Source: Actinomycetota bacterium
GTDB taxonomy: Bacteria > Actinomycetota > Actinomycetes > S36-B12
Length of the DNA stretch: 28,943 nucleotides
Direction of reading: 5' to 3'
Assembly: GCA_009700485.1 (NCBI GenBank)
Contig: WLLZ01000009.1
Coordinates: 1-28,943, forward strand
Shown: positions 23,430 through 28,943 of the stretch, in pieces
Numbering within the stretch: position 1 is the stretch's first letter
Layout of the letters: each line of letters begins with the position of its first letter
Position numbers and translations under genes: made by a program
Notes under the pieces: generated by a model
What the model was told of the DNA's origin: nothing
What the model saw: only the letters and a program-made list of their open reading frames with translations
The model's database searches: none

Positions 23430-24554
23430 ATGACCACCAGCACCGAGTCCGGAACTTCGCTCTGGCCTATTGAGATCAAGGCGTCGACGGCGCCTAGGTC
23501 AATCACGGAGCGCGATGCCATCATGGCCAATCCGGGTTTCGGTAAGTATTTCACCGACCACATGGTGCGCGCGAAGTGGACCACCGAAGACGGGTGGCAT
23601 GGCGAAGAGTTGGTTCCGTACGGCCCACTGATGCTGGATCCGGCCACGAATGTCATGCATTACGGCCAAGCAATTTTTGAGGGTCTTAAGGCCTACAGGC
23701 ACGCAGACGGCAGTATCAAGACATTTCGACCGATCAAGAACTCTGAGCGTTTCGCCCGCTCCGCCCGCCGGTTGGCGATGGCTGAACTACCCGATGAGCT
23801 ATTCCTGGGTTCGATCGAAGCATTGGTCCGCCAGGATCAAGCATGGGTACCAAGTGACCAAGAAAAATCTCTTTACCTGCGCCCCTTCATGATTTCCACC
23901 GAAGTTGGCTTGGGGGTTCGCCCCAGCAATTCCTATGAATACCTCCTGATTGCCTCTCCAGCGGGGGCGTACTTTCCGCAGGGCGTCAAACCGGTATCAG
24001 TGTGGCTGTCGGATGAGTATGTCCGCGCGGCACCCGGTGGCACCGGTGAGGCCAAGTGCGCGGGCAACTACGCAGCATCACTTGTCGCGCAGGCTGAGGC
24101 TGCCCAGCATGGATGCGATCAAGTAGTTTGGATAGACGCAGTTGAGCGCCGCTGGATCGAAGAGATGGGCGGGATGAACCTGTACTTTGTCTATGGCGAG
24201 GGGGATTCAGCACGCATCGTCACCCCGCAACTCACCGGTGCCCTGCTACCGGGCATCACCCGGGAGTCCTTGCTCACCGTCGCCGAAGACCTCGGGATTC
24301 GTGCCGATGAAGGCCGGATAAGTGTTGAAGATTGGCGAGATGGCTGCGCCAGTGAGGCGATCAGCGAAGTCTTTGCCTGTGGTACCGCCGCCGTCATCAC
24401 TCCGGTTGGGCAAGTCAAGTCCAGGGAAAGTGGGGCCTGGGAGGTGGCCGGTGGCCGCACGGGAGTCCTGACCATGAAACTTCGCCAAGCACTTCTTGAT
24501 ATCCAGACCGGCGCCGCCCCAGATCGCCATAACTGGATGCACACCATCTGCTAG
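23430..24554 (+). CDS. ilvE: Branched-chain amino-acid aminotransferase
   Basis: The 374-residue class IV PLP aminotransferase performs the last step of valine, leucine and isoleucine synthesis with glutamate as donor. It shows MHYGQAIFEGLKAYRHADGS, RPFMISTEVGLGV, the PLP lysine K209 in GGTGEAKCAGNYAASL, the IEEMGGMNLYFV segment and the cofactor-binding ACGTAAVITPVG. An AAGGAG ribosome site lies 6 nt before the ATG; a GTG at 23415 is part of that ribosome site and is not the start. It follows leuB by 86 nt; a small CCACC/GGTGG hairpin in the gap has no T-tract. Confidence 0.97.
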   Translation: MTTSTESGTSLWPIEIKASTAPRSITERDAIMANPGFGKYFTDHMVRAKWTTEDGWHGEELVPYGPLMLDPATNVMHYGQAIFEGLKAYRHADGSIKTFRPIKNSERFARSARRLAMAELPDELFLGSIEALVRQDQAWVPSDQEKSLYLRPFMISTEVGLGVRPSNSYEYLLIASPAGAYFPQGVKPVSVWLSDEYVRAAPGGTGEAKCAGNYAASLVAQAEAAQHGCDQVVWIDAVERRWIEEMGGMNLYFVYGEGDSARIVTPQLTGALLPGITRESLLTVAEDLGIRADEGRISVEDWRDGCASEAISEVFACGTAAVITPVGQVKSRESGAWEVAGGRTGVLTMKLRQALLDIQTGAAPDRHNWMHTIC

Positions 24555-24595
24555 TTGGCTTTTTGGGGGCTGCAGGGGTGCTAATTGGCCAAGGG

Positions 24596-24625
24596 GTGAC
24601 GGTTACCCGGCCCATATGCCACAAT
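24596..24625 (+). promoter_or_regulatory. Candidate promoter of the cimA leader
   Basis: GTGACG at 24596-24601 (4 of 6 to TTGACA), an 18-nt spacer and CACAAT at 24620-24625 (4 of 6 to TATAAT) are followed after 6 nt by the leader-peptide GTG. The layout matches the ilvB leader promoter, though the -10 is less canonical. Confidence 0.5.
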
Positions 24626-24631
24626 AGGGGC

Positions 24632-24664
24632 GTGATCAGCACTGTCAGCAGCATTATTTTGTAG
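24632..24664 (+). CDS. cimA attenuator leader peptide MISTVSSIIL
   Basis: A 10-codon frame reads GTG ATC AGC ACT GTC AGC AGC ATT ATT TTG and TAG. Half of it is branched-chain residues, ending in Ile-Ile-Leu directly before the stop and a perfect hairpin. A terminator follows before cimA. Its GTG lies 6 nt after the -10 candidate, as for the ilvB and leuA leaders. CimA opens the isoleucine route, so Ile codons as sensors make sense. The evidence is composition, position and the downstream terminator. Confidence 0.7.
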   Translation: MISTVSSIIL

Positions 24665-24687
24665 CGCGTCAACCAACGTTGACGCGC
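24664..24687 (+). promoter_or_regulatory. Attenuator hairpin 1 of the cimA leader
   Basis: GCGCGTCAAC at 24664-24673 pairs perfectly with GTTGACGCGC at 24678-24687 around a CAAC loop (10 bp). The 5' arm starts at the last base of the leader stop codon, so a ribosome stalled on the Ile-Ile-Leu codons would cover it. Confidence 0.65.
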
Positions 24688-24715
24688 AGCCCTTCGCACC
24701 CGCGGGGGGCTTTTT
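24688..24715 (+). terminator. Intrinsic terminator in the cimA leader (attenuator)
   Basis: AGCCCTTCGC at 24688-24697 pairs over 10 bp (two G-U) with GCGGGGGGCT at 24702-24711 around an ACCC loop, followed by a run of five T residues ending at 24715. It abuts hairpin 1 and lies 30 nt before cimA, after a promoter, so it is best read as an attenuator. Confidence 0.78.
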
Positions 24716-24745
24716 CATTGTGCTACGGCCAGAAAGAGGACGACA

Positions 24746-26338
24746 ATGCCCCGCCCCGACAATTTTCACGTGTACGACACCACCTTGCGTGATGGCGCCC
24801 AGCGTGAAGGTATTTCGTATTCTGTCAACGACAAGTTGGCGGTGGCTCGCCTCCTAGATGGCTACGGGGTGGGATTCATTGAAGGCGGCTGGCCCGGTGC
24901 CATGCCTAAGGACACCGAGTTCTTCGAGCGCGCCAAGACCGAACTCGAGTTGCAGCACGCCGAACTGGTGGCCTTTGGTGCTACGCGTAAGCCGGGTGTG
25001 GCGGTAGCTGATGATCCCCAGGTGCAAGCACTCCTTGACTCTGGGGCTCCCGTGATCACCATCGTGGCTAAATCAGATGTGCTGCACGTGAAAGATGCAC
25101 TTAAGACCACCTTGGATGAAAACGAGGCGATGGTTCGCGACACCGTGGAATACCTGGTGTCGCAGGGCCGGCGGGTTTTTGTTGACATGGAGCACTTCTT
25201 CGACGGGTATAAGCACGACCGCGACTATGGGGTTCGCCTAGCCGATGTAGCCCACGCAGCGGGAGCCAGCGTGGTGGTGCTCTGTGACACCAACGGGGGA
25301 ATGTTGCCGAGTGGCATCACCTCAACAGTCACCGATGTTTCGAATAGATCCGCTGCCCGGCTCGGCATTCACTGCCAAGATGACACCGGATGCGCGATTG
25401 CAAACAGCGTCGCTGCGGTTGAGGCCGGTGCCACCCACGTGCAATGCACCGCAAATGGTTACGGCGAGCGCACCGGAAACGCCGACCTATTCGTGGTGAT
25501 CCCGAATCTAGTAACGAAGCTGGGTTACGACATCTTGCCCGATGGCGCGCTGAATGAAACAGTGCGAATTGCCCACTCAATTGCCGAAATCGCGAATCTC
25601 GCACCAAACACCCATCAGCCATACGCTGGAATTTCAGCATTCGCGCATAAGGCCGGCTTACATGCAAGTGCGCTTAAAGTTTCAGCAGATCTCTACAACC
25701 ACATCGATCCGACCCTGGTTGGAAATGACATGAGGGTACTAATTACTGAGATGGCTGGTCGGGCTTCGGTTGAACTCAAAGGTCGCGAATTGGGCTACGA
25801 CCTCTCGGGGGATTCCGCATTGCTCACCAGGGTTATCGACAAAGTTAAGGATCTAGAAGCACAGGGCTGGACATTCGAGGCGGCCGATGCATCCTTTGAA
25901 TTATTGCTTTTGGACGAGGATGGTGCTGAGCGAAGATTCGATGTGGAATCCTGGCGCACGATTGTCGAGCAGGCCGCTGATGGGAGCGTAAGTACCGAGG
26001 CAACCGTAAAGGTGTATGCAAGTGGCGAACGAATCATCTCAACTGCAGAGGGTAATGGCCCGGTAAATGCTCTAGACCGAGCGTTGCGGGCCGCCGTCAT
26101 TCAGTTGTACCCAGAACTCGACGCGCTCGAGTTGATCGACTACAAGGTTCGTATTCTTGATGGCATCACAGGCACCGATGCCGTTACCCGAGTCTTGGTT
26201 GGTACCAGCGATGGGTTCGGTCAGTGGTCAACGGTCGGGGTCCACGAGAACGTAATTGCGGCTTCTTGGCGGGCACTTGAAGATGCCGTGACATTCGGGC
26301 TCATCCGGGCGGCTAAGCGTGATGCATCGGCTCAATAG
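24746..26338 (+). CDS. cimA: Citramalate synthase
   Basis: The 530-residue enzyme of the LeuA/HMGL family condenses acetyl-CoA with pyruvate to (R)-citramalate, giving 2-ketobutyrate without threonine deaminase. It begins VYDTTLRDGAQREGISYSVNDKLAVARLLDGYGVGFIEGGWPG, which separates CimA from LeuA (no VGFPSAS), then has VVLCDTNGGMLPSG, the metal site GIHCQDDTGCAIANS and GYGERTGNADL, and SAFAHKAGLHASA. The C-terminal third is a LeuA-type regulatory domain (EGNGPVNALDRALRAA, then LIDYKVRILDG). An AGAGGA ribosome site precedes the ATG. Homologues can be mislabelled 2-isopropylmalate synthase; the long form with this N-terminus is CimA. Confidence 0.93.
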   Translation: MPRPDNFHVYDTTLRDGAQREGISYSVNDKLAVARLLDGYGVGFIEGGWPGAMPKDTEFFERAKTELELQHAELVAFGATRKPGVAVADDPQVQALLDSGAPVITIVAKSDVLHVKDALKTTLDENEAMVRDTVEYLVSQGRRVFVDMEHFFDGYKHDRDYGVRLADVAHAAGASVVVLCDTNGGMLPSGITSTVTDVSNRSAARLGIHCQDDTGCAIANSVAAVEAGATHVQCTANGYGERTGNADLFVVIPNLVTKLGYDILPDGALNETVRIAHSIAEIANLAPNTHQPYAGISAFAHKAGLHASALKVSADLYNHIDPTLVGNDMRVLITEMAGRASVELKGRELGYDLSGDSALLTRVIDKVKDLEAQGWTFEAADASFELLLLDEDGAERRFDVESWRTIVEQAADGSVSTEATVKVYASGERIISTAEGNGPVNALDRALRAAVIQLYPELDALELIDYKVRILDGITGTDAVTRVLVGTSDGFGQWSTVGVHENVIAASWRALEDAVTFGLIRAAKRDASAQ

Positions 26339-26339
26339 A

Positions 26340-26345
26340 TAGGCT
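26340..26345 (+). promoter_or_regulatory. Putative -10 box, leaderless promoter of the FAH gene
   Basis: TAGGCT sits just after the cimA stop and 6 nt before the GTG of the FAH-family gene, which lacks a ribosome site. It could give a leaderless transcript independent of cimA. Confidence 0.45.
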
Positions 26346-26351
26346 GCGTGG

Positions 26352-27143
26352 GTGCGCATAGTCCGAGTTGCAGTTGACGGCGAACTTTTCTACGGCGTGC
26401 TCGAAGGTGTATCTGCCGAAAACGAGCCAACCGAGGCTTCCTTGGTCGTGCTGGTCAATGGCCATCCGTTTGGTGGCTTAGTGCCCGAGGGACGCATAAT
26501 TCCGCTGGCAGACACCCGCTTGTTGGCGCCGGTCTTGCCGAGCAAAATAGTCGCGGTCGGCAAGAATTACGCTGACCACGCGAAAGAAATGGGCGGGCAG
26601 GTGCCGACTTCGCCACTTATTTTCCTGAAGCCCAGCACCAGCATTATCGGTCCCGGTGAATCCATTGCCTTGCCCTGGCAGTCTGAGAAAGTTGAACATG
26701 AGGCCGAGCTCGCGGTCGTTATCGGTCGCCTTTGTAGCGATGTGCCCGTTGACCGGGTTCATGAGGTGATCTTGGGATACACCTGCGCAAATGATGTGAC
26801 GGCGCGTGATTTGCAGCACGCTGATGGTCAGTGGTCCCGAGCTAAAGGGTTTGACACCTTCTGTCCTATCGGTCCGTGGATCGAAACGGACCTTGATGTT
26901 GAAGATGCTCGAATCACCTGCAGTGTTGATGGCGTGCTTCGCCAAGCGGGTTCAACCAATGACATGGTGCACGATATTGCGACATTGATCGCTTACATCA
27001 GTTCGATCATGACGCTCATACCCGGTGACATTATTCTAACGGGCACACCGGCTGGGGTAGGGCCGATTGTCGCCGGAAATAATGTCTCTGTTGCGATCGA
27101 GGGCATTGGAACACTTACCAATCCGGTGGTGGACCGTGTCTGA
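26352..27143 (+). CDS. Fumarylacetoacetate hydrolase (FAH) family protein
   Basis: The 263-residue protein has an N-terminal cap (RVAVDGELFYGVLEG) and the FAH catalytic fold: KIVAVGKNYADHAKEMG, PLIFLKPSTSIIGPGESI, the metal-binding glutamates in EHEAELAVVIG (E117, E119), D148 in CANDVTARDLQ, and ILTGTPAGVGPI. Family members cleave or decarboxylate beta-keto acids (acylpyruvases, oxaloacetate decarboxylases, HpaG-like enzymes); the substrate cannot be told. I recall a homologue next to gltX in Mycobacterium (Rv2993c), so the pairing is old. The GTG start is 13 nt after cimA, and the end overlaps gltX by 8 nt. Confidence 0.88.
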   Translation: MRIVRVAVDGELFYGVLEGVSAENEPTEASLVVLVNGHPFGGLVPEGRIIPLADTRLLAPVLPSKIVAVGKNYADHAKEMGGQVPTSPLIFLKPSTSIIGPGESIALPWQSEKVEHEAELAVVIGRLCSDVPVDRVHEVILGYTCANDVTARDLQHADGQWSRAKGFDTFCPIGPWIETDLDVEDARITCSVDGVLRQAGSTNDMVHDIATLIAYISSIMTLIPGDIILTGTPAGVGPIVAGNNVSVAIEGIGTLTNPVVDRV

Positions 27144-28647
27144 TACGCCCATCGCCCACGACAATATTTCGCAACGCCCGGTCCGCGTGCGCTTTTGTCC
27201 GTCACCGACAGGCAATCCGCATGTCGGAATGATTCGTACCGCGTTATTCAACTGGGCGTTCGCCCGGCACACCGGCGGCACTTTTGTATTCCGGATCGAA
27301 GACACTGACTCAGCCCGAGACACTGAAGAGTCGTATAACGCGCTGCTGGATTCGCTGCGCTGGCTGGGTTTGGACTGGGACGAAGGCCCTGAGGTTGGTG
27401 GTGACTTCGGCCCATACCGTCAATCCGACCGGCTTCCCGTATATGCCGAAGTAGCGAAAAGGTTGCGCGATGGCGGCTTCGCCTATCACTGCTACTGCTC
27501 ATCCGTTGAGCTTGAAGAACGCCGCGAGTTAGCCAAGACGGAAGGCCGTACCCCCGGCTATGACGGTAAGTGTCGCGAGCTCTCCCATGATCAGGTGGAG
27601 GCCTACGAGGACGAAGGCCGTGACCCCGTACTTCGATTCCGAATGCCAGATCGTGATTTTGAATGGGATGACCTAGTGCGCGGCTCGATCACCTTCGGGG
27701 CCGAGCATGTGCCCGATTATGTGTTGGTCCGTGCTAATGGTGATCCGCTTTATACCCTCGTAAATCCTGTTGACGATGCGCTCATGCGCATTACCCATGT
27801 TTTGCGCGGTGAGGATTTACTATCTTCTACCCCTCGCCAGCTTGCCCTTTATGAAGCATTGGCCGCTATCGACGTAAGCGACGGCACCACGCCGCGGTTT
27901 GGTCACTTGCCATATGTGATGGGCGAGGGTAACCGAAAACTTTCTAAGCGCGATCCAGAGTCCTCATTGCTGATGTATCGTGAAGGTGGTTATCTGCCTG
28001 AAGCTCTACTTAATTATCTGGCATTACTGGGCTGGTCAATGGGCGATGACCAAGAGTTCTTCAGCAAAGAGCAGATGGCAGAAGTTTTTACCCTTGAGCG
28101 AGTTAATCAAAACCCAGCACGATTTGACTTGAAAAAGTGCACCGCTATCAATGGTGACTGGATCCGGTCATTGGCGCCGGCGGAGCTGGTCGTGCGAATC
28201 ATTCCATTCTTGGTTGCCGCGAAGTTGATCCTGCCGAAACCGACAAGTGAGCAGCTGTCGATTTTGGAAGTAGCGGCCCCGTTGATCCAAGAGCGCATGG
28301 AAAACCTCAGCCAATCGGTCGAGATGCTCGCATTCATGCTGCAGCCCGCCGAAAGTTTTGTTGTCGACGAGGGCGATCGCGGGGTGATCGGGCCCGATGC
28401 CGCGCCGACTTTGGTAGCGGCGCGGGCGGTTTTGGGCGAATTGCCGCGGTGGCAAACCGATGAGATCCATGAAGCATTGCGCGTGACCTTGGTCGAAGGT
28501 CTGGGCCTGAAACCCAAATTGGCATTTACCCCACTGCGGGTGGCAATTACCGGGCGCCGGATTTCGCCCCCATTATTCGAATCGATGGAAATTCTGGGTA
28601 GATCGGCGTGTTTGGCGCGCTTGGATGCGGCGATTGGTGGTGGGTGA
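27136..28647 (+). CDS. gltX: Glutamyl-tRNA synthetase
   Basis: The 503-residue class I synthetase attaches glutamate to tRNA(Glu) and, where GatCAB supplies Gln-tRNA, also to tRNA(Gln). The nucleotide-binding motif appears as HVGM at 29-32 in CPSPTGNPHVGMIRTALFNW and the KMSKS-type loop as KLSKR at 268-272. FRIEDTD, LRGEDLLSSTPRQ and the C-terminal anticodon-binding helices are typical. I use the GTG at 27136, inside the end of the FAH gene; an open frame to 27067 is unconserved. With gatCAB in the window, a non-discriminating enzyme is likely (inference). A tRNA promoter begins inside its last codons. Confidence 0.96.
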   Translation: MSDTPIAHDNISQRPVRVRFCPSPTGNPHVGMIRTALFNWAFARHTGGTFVFRIEDTDSARDTEESYNALLDSLRWLGLDWDEGPEVGGDFGPYRQSDRLPVYAEVAKRLRDGGFAYHCYCSSVELEERRELAKTEGRTPGYDGKCRELSHDQVEAYEDEGRDPVLRFRMPDRDFEWDDLVRGSITFGAEHVPDYVLVRANGDPLYTLVNPVDDALMRITHVLRGEDLLSSTPRQLALYEALAAIDVSDGTTPRFGHLPYVMGEGNRKLSKRDPESSLLMYREGGYLPEALLNYLALLGWSMGDDQEFFSKEQMAEVFTLERVNQNPARFDLKKCTAINGDWIRSLAPAELVVRIIPFLVAAKLILPKPTSEQLSILEVAAPLIQERMENLSQSVEMLAFMLQPAESFVVDEGDRGVIGPDAAPTLVAARAVLGELPRWQTDEIHEALRVTLVEGLGLKPKLAFTPLRVAITGRRISPPLFESMEILGRSACLARLDAAIGGG

Positions 28648-28662
28648 CCCGTCGCCTATAAT
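28634..28662 (+). promoter_or_regulatory. Promoter of the tRNA-Gln gene
   Basis: TTGGTG at 28634-28639, a 17-nt spacer and a perfect TATAAT at 28657-28662 form the best -10 in the window. The -35 lies within the end of gltX. Transcription would begin near 28669 and run through tRNA-Gln, possibly on to tRNA-Glu. Confidence 0.7.
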
Positions 28663-28694
28663 CACTCTTCGCCGAGTGGTTGGACCTGTAGCGC

Positions 28695-28716
28695 TGGGGC
28701 CAAGTGTTCGGCCCCA
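28695..28716 (+). other. Hairpin in the 5' leader of pre-tRNA-Gln
   Basis: TGGGGCC at 28695-28701 pairs perfectly with GGCCCCA at 28710-28716 around an 8-nt loop, and the tRNA begins at the next base. Its 5' arm resembles the tRNA acceptor strand TGGGGTA. No T-tract follows, so it is not a terminator. Confidence 0.55.
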
Positions 28717-28788
28717 TGGGGTATGGGGTAATTGGCAGCCCAAATGATTCTGATTCATTTAGTCTAGGTTCGAGTCCTGGTACCCCAG
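28717..28788 (+). tRNA. tRNA-Gln (anticodon CUG)
   Basis: The full cloverleaf is visible: acceptor TGGGGTA/TACCCCA, a D-stem of GGG/CCC, anticodon stem AATGA/TCATT with loop TTCTGAT (anticodon CTG at 28750-28752), and T-arm CTAGG/CCTGG with loop TTCGAGT. The discriminator is G and CCA is not encoded. The U1-A72 pair is the known feature read by bacterial GatCAB in tRNA(Gln), which agrees with gatCAB in the window. Confidence 0.95.
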
Positions 28789-28869
28789 CTGGTGTGCAGT
28801 CGACGTGGTAGGCCCACCCGGCTTAATACCTGGGCAGTTGCGAGTTTTTGCGCAGCTATCCGAAGGCAC

Positions 28870-28942
28870 GGCCCCGTTGTGTAGTGGCCTAGCACGCCGC
28901 CCTCTCAAGGCGGTAGCGCGGGTTCGAATCCCGTCGGGGCTA
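28870..28942 (+). tRNA. tRNA-Glu (anticodon CUC)
   Basis: Acceptor GGCCCCG pairs with CGGGGCT (G1-U72 wobble), D-stem GTGT with GCAC, anticodon stem CCGCC/GGCGG with loop CTCTCAA (anticodon CTC at 28904-28906), and T-arm GCGGG/CCCGT with loop TTCGAAT. The discriminator is A; the window ends one base later, so whether CCA is encoded cannot be seen. I placed the 5' end at 28870 because the D-stem and acceptor pair fully only in that register. No -10 box as good as that of tRNA-Gln is seen in the 81-nt spacer. Confidence 0.94.
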
Positions 28943-28943
28943 C

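Noticed and set aside
24746..26338. Second leuA (2-isopropylmalate synthase)
   Set aside because: The N-terminal FIEGGWPG motif and long C-terminal form fit citramalate synthase; LeuA with VGFPSAS is present separately.
1..28943. Mobile elements, CRISPR arrays, prophage or defence genes
   Set aside because: No transposase, integrase, repeat-spacer array or terminal inverted repeats were seen; nearly all sequence is accounted for by conserved core genes and their leaders.

Overview
The window reads as a chromosomal core-metabolism segment of an Actinomycetota (actinobacterium) with moderately high GC. The evidence is gene order: etfBA, cysteine desulfurase, mnmA, MetE-like, ligA, gatCAB, then ilvBNC-serA, leuB, ilvE, cimA, FAH protein, gltX and tRNA-Gln/tRNA-Glu. 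I recall this order from Mycobacterium and Streptomyces chromosomes. GTG starts are frequent, and TANNNT -10 boxes sit 6-7 nt before many start codons. I cannot name a genus. I see no mobile element, CRISPR array, phage gene or island boundary.

Layout. Bases 1-1645 (minus strand) hold a partial CruF-type carotenoid gene, a GNAT acetyltransferase and a YbaK-type aminoacyl-tRNA deacylase. From 1829 to 13412 (plus strand) lie etfB, etfA, a cysteine desulfurase, mnmA, a short MetE-core protein, ligA, gatC, gatA, gatB and a 2-hydroxyacid dehydrogenase, most of them overlapping or tightly spaced. From 13456 to 26338 lies a branched-chain amino-acid and serine block: ilvD, ilvB, ilvN, ilvC, serA, leuA (the only minus-strand gene here), leuB, ilvE and cimA. 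From 26352 to the end are an FAH-family hydrolase, gltX, tRNA-Gln(CUG) and tRNA-Glu(CUC).

How the genes work together. CimA makes citramalate, the threonine-independent entry to isoleucine. IlvBN, IlvC, IlvD and IlvE form the common valine/isoleucine path, and LeuA and LeuB belong to the leucine branch; leuCD is not in the window. A second theme is Glu/Gln decoding: GltX, GatCAB, tRNA-Gln and tRNA-Glu make up the indirect Gln-tRNA route, and the cysteine desulfurase plus MnmA thiolate U34 of related tRNAs.

The most interesting content is non-coding. Three short reading frames rich in branched-chain codons precede ilvB (MEMNLVVIRRAG), leuA (MLIVNLLLRRRGEAS) and cimA (MISTVSSIIL). Each starts with GTG a few nt after a -10-like box, so each looks like a leaderless attenuator peptide. 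The ilvB and cimA leaders end in intrinsic terminators that resemble each other in sequence, while the leuA leader has no U-tract and looks suited to translational control. The attenuation class is known in Actinobacteria; the cimA leader and its apparent kinship with the ilvB leader are the parts I find least expected.
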